Positions 26,338 to 35,019 of a stretch of 64,000 nucleotides of DNA are shown here, in pieces. This DNA is from Pedobacter mendelii. Lineage in GTDB: Bacteria; Bacteroidota; Bacteroidia; Sphingobacteriales; Sphingobacteriaceae. The position numbers were made by a program, and so were the translations under genes. The number at the start of each line of letters is the position of its first letter. Positions within the stretch are counted from its first letter, which is position 1. The notes below the pieces were generated by a model. That model was not told the origin of the DNA, did no database searches, and saw only the letters and a list, made by a program, of their open reading frames with translations. The stretch is taken from assembly GCF_014635725.1 (NCBI RefSeq), contig NZ_BMDJ01000010.1, positions 124,001 to 188,000 of the forward strand. Reading direction: 5' to 3'.

Positions 26338-27501
26338 ATGCCTACTTTTAACAAAGAGAAAACAGATAAACTTAGTAAAATTGATTCTGTTTTTAGAAAG
26401 ATTTACCTTAAGCCAAAGAATAATAAAATATATCCTTTGTTATCGGATATAGAGGTAAAAGAAATTGTTGTATTAGCATTTCTTTTGATTGGAGATACGA
26501 TTATGTATATTCCTGCTTTTAAAACAATCCGAAAAAATTTTCCAAATGCAGGAATTACAATTGTTTGTGAAAAAGTAACGGAAATTATATTAAAAGATCA
26601 AAAATTAGTAGATAATTTTGTAATTATCGATTGCCCTTGGATTGTTAAGACAAACTATTCTCTTCAAAATCTTTTAAAATTTAAATCCACATTACATATA
26701 ATTAATGGCGTTGAATATGATCTTGCAATAGATTTTAGAGGAGATTGGCGGAATATCTTTTATCTAAATTTTATTAATTCAAAACGAAAAGCAAGTTTTA
26801 ATTTTACCGGCGGAGAGTATATGCTTACCGACGTAGTCAAACCTATTGATGGAATAGATAACTTTACTGAAGAATCATTATACCTACTAGAACAGCTTGG
26901 GATGAATGTTGAGATTAATGATCGTGTTCCCAAGCTTCAACTCTCTTCAAAATCATCAACATATTTACAAAGTATAAGCTCAGAATTTAATTCAGAAGGG
27001 AAATTTGTTGTTGGCATACATCCGGGATCGAGTCAAGAAGTGAAAAAGTGGGAGGAATGTAAATATGCTGAGCTTGTTTTAAGATTAGCAAAAACAAACA
27101 ATATAAAATTTTTTATATTCGAAGGACCAGATGAAAATGAAACTGTAGGAAAGGTTATTGCCGATCTAAAGGATAAAAATGTAGATTTTCTTATTGTAAA
27201 GAAAAATCTCATTGAATATATAGATATTTTGAGTTTATGTAATTTGGTTGTTTGTAATGATAGTGGAGCGGCTCATATTGCTGGGGCATTTGGAGTTCCA
27301 ACTGTAGTTATATTTGGGAATGTTGATCCTAAATATATCATTTCAAAAGAGGCATTACATATAAGAGTAATTTCACATAAATTAATATGTAAACCTTGCT
27401 TTCAAAGTTTTTGTAAATATGGACATCGAGACTGCATAAAAAAAATACAGGTAGATGAAGTTTATAATACTTCAATGGATTTAATCGGGTGGAAATTATA
27501 A
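26338..27501 (+). CDS. GT9-family glycosyltransferase (ADP-heptosyltransferase-like)
   Basis: This 387-residue GT-B protein has GDTIMYIPAFKTIRKNFPNA in the N-terminal domain, the typical opening of heptosyltransferases. The donor site is VGIHPGSSQEVKKWE and VCNDSGAAHIAGAFGVPTV, which are GT9 hallmarks. The C-terminal region contains several Cys (CKPCFQSFCKYGHRDC), also common in this family. It should transfer heptose from ADP-heptose, and a full set of ADP-heptose genes follows 2.7 kb downstream, which supports incorporation of heptose in this glycan. Confidence 0.88.
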   Translation: MPTFNKEKTDKLSKIDSVFRKIYLKPKNNKIYPLLSDIEVKEIVVLAFLLIGDTIMYIPAFKTIRKNFPNAGITIVCEKVTEIILKDQKLVDNFVIIDCPWIVKTNYSLQNLLKFKSTLHIINGVEYDLAIDFRGDWRNIFYLNFINSKRKASFNFTGGEYMLTDVVKPIDGIDNFTEESLYLLEQLGMNVEINDRVPKLQLSSKSSTYLQSISSEFNSEGKFVVGIHPGSSQEVKKWEECKYAELVLRLAKTNNIKFFIFEGPDENETVGKVIADLKDKNVDFLIVKKNLIEYIDILSLCNLVVCNDSGAAHIAGAFGVPTVVIFGNVDPKYIISKEALHIRVISHKLICKPCFQSFCKYGHRDCIKKIQVDEVYNTSMDLIGWKL

Positions 27502-27504
27502 GGT

Positions 27505-28089
27505 ATGGGATTTAAAATAATATGGTTTATTAAGACTATGTTTTGGCGATTGATTGTCGGAAAGATAGGGATACTTAGCTATTTTAGTGACCCTGTATTT
27601 TTATTTGGCGCAAAAAGAATTTTTATTGGAAATAGAGTAAGAATTTTTCCTCAAGCAAGATTGGAAACTCATTTTAAAGGTGAAATAATTTTTGAAGACA
27701 ATATTTCAATTGGACAAAATCTTCACATTGTTAGTTCACATGAAAAGCTCGTAATTGGAAAGAACACAACTTTTTCCGCTAATGTATTCGTTACAAATGT
27801 GGATCATGAGTATTCAGAATTAAATATACATATACTTAAACAGAAGTATTTAGTTAAAACCACTAAAATAGGTGAAAATTCATTTTTGGGTTACGGGGTT
27901 GTAATACAGGCAGGTACTATTTTAGGTAAACATTGCATTGTTGGCTCTAATGCTGTTGTTAGAGGAGTTTTTCCAGATTATTGCGTTATAGTAGGTTCAC
28001 CTGCAAGAATAGTAAAAAGATATAATCACGATTCTAAATTATGGCAAAGAACAGATAGTGACGGACAATTTTTAAATTATAAAGAATAA
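27505..28089 (+). CDS. Left-handed beta-helix acyltransferase (second copy)
   Basis: This 194-residue protein contains hexapeptide repeats (IFIGNRVRIFPQARLE, IIFEDNISIGQNLHI, LGKHCIVGSNAVVRG) and the C-terminal PARIVKRYN motif of WcaF/NodL-like O-acetyltransferases. A short hydrophobic N-terminus may associate it with the membrane. It is similar in design to the acyltransferase at 23476 but clearly diverged, so the two probably modify different positions or sugars. It begins 3 bp after the GT9 gene. Confidence 0.87.
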   Translation: MGFKIIWFIKTMFWRLIVGKIGILSYFSDPVFLFGAKRIFIGNRVRIFPQARLETHFKGEIIFEDNISIGQNLHIVSSHEKLVIGKNTTFSANVFVTNVDHEYSELNIHILKQKYLVKTTKIGENSFLGYGVVIQAGTILGKHCIVGSNAVVRGVFPDYCVIVGSPARIVKRYNHDSKLWQRTDSDGQFLNYKE

Positions 28090-28105
28090 AATCAAAAAAT
28101 ATAAA

Positions 28106-29242
28106 ATGAAAAATATTTTAATAACAGGTGGTGCTGGCTTTATAGGCTCTAACTTAGCACTTAAATTAATTGATAAAGGTTATAATATAACTATTTTGGA
28201 TAACTTATCTAAACAGATACATGGCGAGGATCCAATTCATACCAGTCCGCTATATCAAAGCATAATTGGAAAGGTTAAATTTATCGAAGGAACAGTTACC
28301 TCTAGGGCAGATGTCGAAGCGGCAATTATCGGCCAAGATGTTATTGTTCATTATGCTGCCGAAACAGGAACAGGCCAGTCTATGTATCAGATTGAACAAT
28401 ACGCTAACGTAAATATTGGGGGTACCGCGATATTGTTAGATTTACTTGCAAACAAAGACAATAACGTTAAAAAGATTGTAATCGCTTCATCGAGATCAAT
28501 ATATGGCGAAGGAAAATATTATTCGGAAGAATTTGGAGATGTTTATCCTAAACACCGTGAAGATTCGGATATGAAGAGCGGCGATTTCGAAGTTAGATAC
28601 CCAGGTGTTTCGCAGCCTTTGAAACTCGTTGCTACGGATGAAGATTCGAAAATACATCCATCATCTGTTTACGGTATTACCAAACAAAATCAAGAACAGA
28701 TGATTATGACCGTGTGTCCAACAATAGGCATCGCACCTGTGGCGTTTAGATATCAAAATGTGTACGGTCCTGGCCAGTCCTTATCTAATCCATATACCGG
28801 TATTTTATCTATATTTTCTACGCTGATAAAAAATAATAAGGCGATAAATGTTTTTGAGGATGGTAAAGAAACCCGTGATTTTGTATATATCGATGACGTA
28901 GTTGATGCGACTATTCTAGGAATAGAAAATGATGCTGCAAATGGCCATGTTTTTAATGTTGGGACTGGTGTTCCAACAGAAGTGAATACTGTTGTCTCTG
29001 AGTTATTAGCAAACTACGGAAAAGAAGTATCAGTTAAAATTTCTGGAAATTATCGTCTCGGTGATATACGACATAATTTTGCAGATTTAACTAAGATAAA
29101 AAATACTTTGGGTTTTGAGCCGAAGGTATCTTTTAAGGATGGCATAAAGAACTTTGCAATGTGGGTAAACACACAGGAAGTAAATGCTGATAAATATGAG
29201 AACTCAATTACAGAGATGAAAGAAAAAGGGCTATTCAAATAA
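28106..29242 (+). CDS. NAD-dependent sugar-nucleotide 4-epimerase (dTDP-L-rhamnose 4-epimerase-like SDR)
   Basis: This 378-residue extended SDR has TGGAGFIGSNLALKL at the N-terminus, SSRSIYGEGKYY, and the active site SSVYGITKQNQE (Y-x3-K). The segments FRYQNVYGPGQSLSNPYTG and RDFVYIDDVVDA match the WbiB/Tll-type dTDP-L-rhamnose 4-epimerases, including an insertion between the serine and tyrosine regions. That insertion often carries two Cys pairs; here no Cys are present. It probably inverts C-4 of a 6-deoxyhexose nucleotide, but the exact nucleotide is not determined. Confidence 0.82.
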   Translation: MKNILITGGAGFIGSNLALKLIDKGYNITILDNLSKQIHGEDPIHTSPLYQSIIGKVKFIEGTVTSRADVEAAIIGQDVIVHYAAETGTGQSMYQIEQYANVNIGGTAILLDLLANKDNNVKKIVIASSRSIYGEGKYYSEEFGDVYPKHREDSDMKSGDFEVRYPGVSQPLKLVATDEDSKIHPSSVYGITKQNQEQMIMTVCPTIGIAPVAFRYQNVYGPGQSLSNPYTGILSIFSTLIKNNKAINVFEDGKETRDFVYIDDVVDATILGIENDAANGHVFNVGTGVPTEVNTVVSELLANYGKEVSVKISGNYRLGDIRHNFADLTKIKNTLGFEPKVSFKDGIKNFAMWVNTQEVNADKYENSITEMKEKGLFK

Positions 29243-29243
29243 T

Positions 29244-30236
29244 ATGTTTAAAGGTTCTGTTTTATTTATTTGTCCAGCGTTTTTTGGATATGAAATTGCA
29301 ATTACTAAAGCTTTAGAGTTTAATGGCTATTCGGTGGATTATATCGATGAACGACCATCTAATAATTCATTTTCGAAAGCTATTTTTCGAATAAAGAAAG
29401 ATCTTTTAAATAAGCAGATCAGTAGTTATTATAAATCGGTGGAAGAGAAGTTAGCTCACAAAAAGTATGACTATCTTTTCATCATAAAGGGCGAAGTTGT
29501 GCCTATTAGTTTTATCGAAAATTTTAAGGAGAAAAACCCAAATGCGAAACTAATTTATTATACCTACGACTCTATTAATAATAATAACAAAAATTCGATT
29601 TTTATACTCCAACATTTCGATAAGTGCTTTAGTTTTGATTTTGAAGATGTGAAGAAGTTTCCTATTCTGAAGCAGAAGCACCTTTTTTTTACCGATGAAT
29701 TTTTGATCGAAGGCGAAATCCCACAAAAGAAATATGATGTCTCATTTGTGGGTACCTTGCATTCAAACAGGTTTTCTGTAATGAAAAAGCTTTTCAGTTA
29801 TTTCAAAAAAACTTTCGTATTTTATTATATGCCGGCTAGGTGGTTTTTCTATTTAGAAAAACTTACTAAGAAGGAATTTAAGCCTATATCAATATCAGAT
29901 GTAAGTTTCAATAAGATTAGCAGGGCTGAGGTGGCAACGATTTTTAAAGCCTCAAGAAGTGTTTTGGATATACAACGTTTTGGTCAAACCGGACTAACGA
30001 TGCGTACTTTCGAAGTGCTCGCGTCAGGTGCTGTTTTGATAACAACTAACCCTTGTATTGAACAAGCCGACTTCTACAATGCTGATAACATTCTTATTCT
30101 ACAAGATTTAACAGATGAAAAATCTATTACTGGAATTTCAGAAAAAGCGGTACAAGATGTTGAATCAATAAGAGGTAAATCTGCAGCTTTTGAAAAATAT
30201 TACGTTAATAATTGGGTAAATGAGTTCTTTGAATAA
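29244..30236 (+). CDS. GT-B glycosyltransferase (CgeB/GT1-like)
   Basis: This 330-residue protein begins with VLFICPAFFGYEIAITKALE and has DYLFIIKGEVVP and KLIYYTYDS in the N-terminal Rossmann domain. The C-terminal domain shows FGQTGLTMRTFEVLASGAVL followed by TTNPCIEQ, the Glyco_trans_1_2 pattern shared with CgeB-type proteins. It lacks a signal peptide and should work in the cytoplasm on a lipid-linked acceptor. The kinase gene that follows starts within or just after its stop. Its donor could be ADP-heptose given the neighbours, which is inference only. Confidence 0.75.
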   Translation: MFKGSVLFICPAFFGYEIAITKALEFNGYSVDYIDERPSNNSFSKAIFRIKKDLLNKQISSYYKSVEEKLAHKKYDYLFIIKGEVVPISFIENFKEKNPNAKLIYYTYDSINNNNKNSIFILQHFDKCFSFDFEDVKKFPILKQKHLFFTDEFLIEGEIPQKKYDVSFVGTLHSNRFSVMKKLFSYFKKTFVFYYMPARWFFYLEKLTKKEFKPISISDVSFNKISRAEVATIFKASRSVLDIQRFGQTGLTMRTFEVLASGAVLITTNPCIEQADFYNADNILILQDLTDEKSITGISEKAVQDVESIRGKSAAFEKYYVNNWVNEFFE

Positions 30237-30240
30237 AAAC

Positions 30241-31194
30241 ATGGAAATTAATAATAAAAAAGTTTTAGTGATTGGTGATTTAATGATCGACCATTATATC
30301 TACGGAGATTGCAATAGAATCTCTCCTGAAGCACCAGTACCAGTGGTTGAAGTGCAAAGGGAAGAGCAGACGTTAGGGGGTGCGGGAAACGTATTACAGA
30401 ATTTGCAGGCTATGGGCTGTTACGCAGATATAGTTTCGATCGTTGGCGATGATCAGGAAGCTGATTTTATTCAAAGTGAACTGGTTAATAATGGTTTATT
30501 GGGAAATGGCCTAGTAAGGAGTAAGGCAAGATGTACGACAATAAAATCGAGAGTCCTAGCTGCTAAGCATCAGTTAATTAGGTTAGATAAAGAAAACACT
30601 GAACTGATATCATCTGCCGAAGTTGAAAAATTTCTTCCACTTTTGGATAGTAAAATTCCGCTTTTTGATATCGTCTTAATATCCGATTACAATAAAGGAT
30701 TGTTGACAAAAGACTTGTTAAGTCAGATTTTTGAAAAGTGCAAAAAACATGGTAAGGTTACTATATTAGATCCGAAAGGATTAGATTTTTCTAAATATAG
30801 AGGGGTAAGCATCATAAAGCCGAATAAGAAAGAGGCGATCATGGCTACCGGCATCAATATAAAAGATCAAGAAAGCTTAAAACTTGCATGTCAAAAGTTA
30901 CAAGAAATTACCGACTGTGATCATGTGATTATTACGCTTTCAGAGGAAGGAATTGCTTATTTTTCACATGATATTCTCAATATAATCCCAACTGTTGCTA
31001 TTGATGTTGTAGATGTTACAGGAGCCGGTGATACAGTATTAGCATCTTTAGGTATTGCATTAGCAAACAATAATTCGTTGCACGACGCTTGTGTATTCGC
31101 AAATCATGCAGCGGCTGTTGTTGTCAATAAAGTTGGTAGCGCAACGGCCACTTTGGAAGAAATTATGAATAAAGAAACTACCTTAAAATCATAA
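30241..31194 (+). CDS. rfaE1: D-glycero-beta-D-manno-heptose-7-phosphate kinase
   Basis: This 317-residue PfkB/ribokinase-fold protein starts at ATG 30241 (MEINNKKVLVIGDLMIDHY); an in-frame ATG at 30220 would overlap the upstream stop. It carries RISPEAPVPVVEV and LGGAGNVLQNLQAMG, diagnostic of HldE domain 1, and the ATP/catalytic motif DVTGAGDTVLA. It phosphorylates D-glycero-D-manno-heptose 7-phosphate at O-1 with ATP. In Enterobacteria this domain is fused to the adenylyltransferase as HldE; here the two are separate genes (partner at 32768). Confidence 0.95.
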   Translation: MEINNKKVLVIGDLMIDHYIYGDCNRISPEAPVPVVEVQREEQTLGGAGNVLQNLQAMGCYADIVSIVGDDQEADFIQSELVNNGLLGNGLVRSKARCTTIKSRVLAAKHQLIRLDKENTELISSAEVEKFLPLLDSKIPLFDIVLISDYNKGLLTKDLLSQIFEKCKKHGKVTILDPKGLDFSKYRGVSIIKPNKKEAIMATGINIKDQESLKLACQKLQEITDCDHVIITLSEEGIAYFSHDILNIIPTVAIDVVDVTGAGDTVLASLGIALANNNSLHDACVFANHAAAVVVNKVGSATATLEEIMNKETTLKS

Positions 31195-31196
31195 AA

Positions 31197-32198
31197 ATGA
31201 AGGAAGACAATACAATTATACTTACAGGAGCAGCTGGTTTCATTGGCTCTTGTATGGCACAACATCTGAATGACAATGGATATAAAAATCTTATTTTGGT
31301 AGATGATTTTGGGCATGAAAGTAAGCGTAAGAATTGGGAAAATAAAGAAAGGGTAGCCTGCATTGATCGTAAAGAACTCAAAGATTTTCTAGCACAAGCA
31401 ACATTGAGTGTAGACTTAATTATCCATTTAGGTGCAAGAACGGACACTACGGAGTTTGACTACAGTATTCATCAGGAATTAAATGTAGATTACTCGAAGT
31501 TTATTTGGAATTTTTGCGCTGAAAAACAAATTCCTTTGATTTACGCATCTTCAGCAGCCACATACGGCGATGGTGAACTTGGATATAATGATGATCATGA
31601 AGTGGTAGAAGAGTTAAAACCGCTTAATCCATATGGAATTAGTAAGAATGAATTTGATAAGTGGGCACTAAAGCAGCCTTCGAGCCCCACTTTTTGGACA
31701 GGTTTAAAGTTTTTTAATATATATGGGCCTAATGAGTATCATAAAGGGAGAATGGCAAGTGTTATCTGGCATTCTTTTAATCAGATAAATGATTCCGGAC
31801 TCGTTAAACTATTCAAAAGTCATAAAGAAGGATATGCAGATGGAGAGCAATTAAGAGATTTCGTTTATGTTAAAGATTTGCTCAAAGTTATTCTATGGAT
31901 GACCAACGAAATGTTAGCTGAAAATTGGTCTATTGACAATAACGGACTTTATAACTTAGGAACTGGTAAAGCCAGATCATTTGAAGATTTGGTTAAAGCT
32001 ACATTTAAAGGGCTTGAGATTGAACCGAAAATTGAATTTATCGATATGCCAATTGATATACGAGATAAATATCAATATTTTACTGAAGCTAATATGAACA
32101 AGCTACATTCTGCAGGCTATAACGAGGATTTTTATACCCTCGAAAGTGGCGTTTACGATTACGTTAAAAATTATTTAATTAATGATATTTATTACTAA
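31197..32198 (+). CDS. rfaD: ADP-L-glycero-D-manno-heptose 6-epimerase
   Basis: This 333-residue SDR protein has TGAAGFIGSCMAQHLN, IIHLGARTDTTEFD, SSAATYGDGELGY and NPYGISKNEFDKWA, which together are the RfaD/HldD signature (Tyr and Lys of the active site present). It converts ADP-D-glycero-D-manno-heptose into the L-glycero form, the last step of ADP-heptose synthesis. It begins 2 bp after the kinase and its stop shares one base with the gmhA start, so the heptose genes form a single tight operon. Confidence 0.96.
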   Translation: MKEDNTIILTGAAGFIGSCMAQHLNDNGYKNLILVDDFGHESKRKNWENKERVACIDRKELKDFLAQATLSVDLIIHLGARTDTTEFDYSIHQELNVDYSKFIWNFCAEKQIPLIYASSAATYGDGELGYNDDHEVVEELKPLNPYGISKNEFDKWALKQPSSPTFWTGLKFFNIYGPNEYHKGRMASVIWHSFNQINDSGLVKLFKSHKEGYADGEQLRDFVYVKDLLKVILWMTNEMLAENWSIDNNGLYNLGTGKARSFEDLVKATFKGLEIEPKIEFIDMPIDIRDKYQYFTEANMNKLHSAGYNEDFYTLESGVYDYVKNYLINDIYY

Positions 32199-32764
32199 TG
32201 GAAGAGATTATTAAATCAATATTTGCAGAACACAAGGATGTTATTGACCGTTCTGCGGCAGAATTGACGGAAAAAATACAACAAGCGAGTGAACTAATAA
32301 TTAATCAAATTAAGAAAGGTAACAAGATACTGCTTTTTGGTAATGGTGGAAGTGCAGGTGATGCCCAACATATTGCGGCAGAATTTACAGGTAGGTTTTT
32401 AAAAGAACGACAGTCATTACCAGCAATAGCTCTAACAACGGATACTTCGGCACTTACAGCTATAGGGAATGACTATGGTTATGATCGGGTTTTCGAGCGT
32501 CAAGTAGAGGGCTTAGCGAGTGATGGTGATGTGCTAATTGGTATATCCACTAGCGGAAATAGCGTTAACGTTTTAAAAGCATTCGAAACAGGCAGAAAAA
32601 AAGGATGTCATATTATTGGTTTATCAGGCAGAGACGGCGGTGCAATGAATGATCTTTCAGATTTAAATATTGTAGTTCCCTCTGATGTAACGGCAAGAGT
32701 TCAGGAAGTTCACATTTTAATTGGCCATATGATTTGCACTGCTGTTGATAATAATTTTGATTAA
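32198..32764 (+). CDS. gmhA: D-sedoheptulose-7-phosphate isomerase
   Basis: This 188-residue SIS-domain protein contains FGNGGSAGDAQHIAAEFTGR and GISTSGNSVNVLKAFETG, the phosphosugar-binding loops of GmhA, as well as the EVHILIGHMIC segment with the conserved catalytic His and metal ligands near the C-terminus. It isomerises sedoheptulose 7-phosphate to D-glycero-D-manno-heptose 7-phosphate, the entry to the ADP-heptose pathway. The length is standard. Confidence 0.96.
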   Translation: MEEIIKSIFAEHKDVIDRSAAELTEKIQQASELIINQIKKGNKILLFGNGGSAGDAQHIAAEFTGRFLKERQSLPAIALTTDTSALTAIGNDYGYDRVFERQVEGLASDGDVLIGISTSGNSVNVLKAFETGRKKGCHIIGLSGRDGGAMNDLSDLNIVVPSDVTARVQEVHILIGHMICTAVDNNFD

Positions 32765-32767
32765 CTA

Positions 32768-33271
32768 ATGATAGATACACTGGAGTTATTAGCAAAAGAG
32801 AAGGTATTTTCATTTGATGAAATTGGGACAAAAGCAAAGGTCTGGAAATCTGAAGGGCAAAAAATTGTATTTACCAATGGTGTTTTTGATTTATTGCATA
32901 TTGGCCATCTAAGTTATTTAATGAAAGCAGCTTCGTTAGGCACCAAATTAATTATTGGTGTTAACTCTGATGCTTCAGTTAAGAAACTTAAAGGAGAAAG
33001 CAGACCTGTCAATGCAGAATATAGTCGATTACTAATGTTAGCTTCCTTGTTTTATGTTAGTGGTGTAGTAGTCTTTAGCGAGGAAACACCTTTAGAACTT
33101 ATAAAACGAGTTAAGCCTAATATTCTCGTTAAGGGGGCAGATTACTCAATTGCTGCGATTGTTGGCAGTAATGAAGTTCTTGCAGATGGTGGTAAGGTGC
33201 AGACAATCGAATTTGTTGATGGCTATAGCTCAACGAAATTGATTGCAAGAATAAATGCAAAGAATGAATAA
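32768..33271 (+). CDS. rfaE2: D-glycero-beta-D-manno-heptose 1-phosphate adenylyltransferase
   Basis: This 167-residue cytidylyltransferase-fold protein has FTNGVFDLLHIGHLSYL with the HxGH nucleotide-binding motif, LIIGVNSDASVKKLKG and YSSTKLIARI (S-S-T-K), as in HldE domain 2. It joins AMP from ATP to heptose 1-phosphate to give ADP-heptose. It is a stand-alone version of the HldE C-terminal domain, with about 25 extra N-terminal residues. Its stop lies within the first codons of gmhB. Confidence 0.95.
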   Translation: MIDTLELLAKEKVFSFDEIGTKAKVWKSEGQKIVFTNGVFDLLHIGHLSYLMKAASLGTKLIIGVNSDASVKKLKGESRPVNAEYSRLLMLASLFYVSGVVVFSEETPLELIKRVKPNILVKGADYSIAAIVGSNEVLADGGKVQTIEFVDGYSSTKLIARINAKNE

Positions 33272-33731
33272 GGCACTTTTTTTAGATAGAGATGGAGTTA
33301 TAAACATTGATCATGGCTATGTATATAAAATTGAAGACTTTTTTTTCACAGAAAAGATATTTAAAATTGCAAAACATTACCATGATCAGGGTTTTTTGAT
33401 CATTGTGGTTACTAACCAGTCTGGTATTGCACGAGGCTATTATACAGAATCTGATTTTAACCAATTGACTCAATGGATGATAAAAAAATTTCTTGATCAA
33501 GGTATTGAAATTACGAAAGTTTATCATTGTCCTCACCATCCTGATTTTGATGGAGATTGTAGTTGTCGAAAGCCAATGCCTGGTATGATTTTGAGTGCAC
33601 AGGCTGAGTTTGACTTGGCTCTTCCAAACTCTGTTTTAATTGGAGATAGTAATACCGATATAGAAGCAGGAAAAAAAGCAGGGGTAGGAGAAAATTATTT
33701 AATTTATGAATTGAATAATACTGGCTTATAA
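33264..33731 (+). CDS. gmhB: D,D-heptose 1,7-bisphosphate 7-phosphatase (HAD family)
   Basis: This 155-residue HAD phosphatase starts at ATG 33264 (MNKALFLDRDGVIN); another ATG at 33255 is possible. It has the nucleophile motif LDRDGVIN, VVTNQSGIARGYY, and the zinc-binding loop CPHHPDFDGDCSCRKP, all typical of GmhB. It removes the 7-phosphate from heptose 1,7-bisphosphate before adenylylation. It completes the set gmhA, rfaE1, gmhB, rfaE2 and rfaD within 3.5 kb and overlaps the end of rfaE2 by 8 bp. Confidence 0.95.
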   Translation: MNKALFLDRDGVINIDHGYVYKIEDFFFTEKIFKIAKHYHDQGFLIIVVTNQSGIARGYYTESDFNQLTQWMIKKFLDQGIEITKVYHCPHHPDFDGDCSCRKPMPGMILSAQAEFDLALPNSVLIGDSNTDIEAGKKAGVGENYLIYELNNTGL

Positions 33732-33757
33732 ATTTAAATTGACAGTTTCCAAATTAT

Positions 33758-33765
33758 TATATTTG
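33758..33765 (+). promoter_or_regulatory. Weak candidate -7 box before the acyltransferase-3 gene
   Basis: TATATTTG matches TAnnTTTG, with a TTG 16 bp upstream (33739-33741), shorter than the usual 19 bp. It lies in the 238-bp gap after gmhB and about 205 bp before the next start. It may allow separate expression of the acyltransferase gene, but A+T-rich sequence makes chance matches likely. Confidence 0.3.
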
Positions 33766-33969
33766 TTGACCTGTTATATAAATTAGTGATCGAGGTTGAG
33801 CCCTATTCATTTAAGTAATGGACTTTGATAAAAGGTAAACAATTTATATTGATTACACTGGCCAATTTTTGCACTCAAATAACCGTTCACCTAAATGTAT
33901 GTGATGGCTTGCAGTTTTTACGAATCTTAGTGGTGGCATAAACATTTTTAAGTAATAACATCAAATATA

Positions 33970-35019
33970 ATGGTTTCCACCATGAGTAGACAAAGAGTAT
34001 ATTTTTTAGATTATGCGAAATTTATTGGGATCTTTCTAATGGTATATGGACATTTAGAATTGCCGGCAGAAATTAAAAATTCTATATATTCGTTCCATAT
34101 GCCCCTCTTTTTTGCAATATCTGGTTACTTGTTTTCCTTTAAAAAAGATATATCAGCAAAGGAGTTTATCACCAAAAGATGTAAGCAACTTATCGTTCCT
34201 TACCTGATATTCAATGTCATCACCTACATATTTTGGCTATTTGTAGGTCGAAAGTTTGGTGTTGATTCTGCGGAAGACATAAAACTTTATAAGCCTATAA
34301 TAGGTATTTTTTACGGTAATGGTAATAACAAATTTTTAATTCACGATACTGTATTATGGTTTTTACCTTGCCTTTTTATAGTAGAGATTCTTTATTTTAT
34401 TCTCTTCAGAAATAAGACAAAAACCCTATCTGTATTAATGCTTTGTTGTTTCCTATTTGCAGGCTTTCTGGATTATAAGCTGATAAGAATTAATTTGCCA
34501 TGGGGTATAGATACTGCTCTAACTGGAATTTTTTTTTACGGATTAGCTAATTTATTTAAAACAAATATTATTAACTTACTAAATATGCCAAAACTTAGCT
34601 TGGCTATCTTAACACTAATTCTTTTTTCAATATTTATATACATGTCGACTATAAATGGTAGAGTGGATATGTTGGCATTGGCATACAATAATTATTCGTT
34701 ATTTATATTGAATGCACTAGTGGGTGTGATACTTTTTTTATTAGTATCGTATTTATTAAGCGAAGCGTTTGGGAAACTCTTTGTTATAGAATATCTTGCC
34801 AAGAATACTATTATAATACTTGCATTTCATGCTTTTGGATTTACTTTTATTAAGGCTTTTACCTACTATATACTTAAATATCCAATGTCAATCTATGAAA
34901 CGAACTTATACTTTAATATTTTCGTTGCTGGCGTGACAATATTGACCCTAGTTCCAGTAATGATGCTCTGGAATAGATATTTTCTACCCCTTGTTACGCT
35001 TAAAGCAAAGCTAAACTAA
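33970..35019 (+). CDS. Acyltransferase-3 family integral membrane protein
   Basis: This 349-residue protein (second possible ATG at 33982) starts with RVYFLDYAKFIGIFLMVYGH and SFHMPLFFAISGYLFSF, the conserved opening of acyltransferase-3 (OafA/WecH-like) proteins. The His in GH and the FHMPLFF region are hallmarks. It has about ten transmembrane segments and no periplasmic SGNH domain. It probably acetylates or acylates the surface polysaccharide at the membrane. It is flanked by two large A+T-rich gaps, so it may be transcribed on its own. Confidence 0.87.
   Translation: MVSTMSRQRVYFLDYAKFIGIFLMVYGHLELPAEIKNSIYSFHMPLFFAISGYLFSFKKDISAKEFITKRCKQLIVPYLIFNVITYIFWLFVGRKFGVDSAEDIKLYKPIIGIFYGNGNNKFLIHDTVLWFLPCLFIVEILYFILFRNKTKTLSVLMLCCFLFAGFLDYKLIRINLPWGIDTALTGIFFYGLANLFKTNIINLLNMPKLSLAILTLILFSIFIYMSTINGRVDMLALAYNNYSLFILNALVGVILFLLVSYLLSEAFGKLFVIEYLAKNTIIILAFHAFGFTFIKAFTYYILKYPMSIYETNLYFNIFVAGVTILTLVPVMMLWNRYFLPLVTLKAKLN

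Noticed and set aside
20412..30236. Recent horizontal transfer of the Wzx-Wzy-glycosyltransferase block because it is A+T-rich
   Set aside because: Such composition is usual for serotype-specific genes, and no mobile element or attachment site is seen at its ends; composition was judged by eye only.
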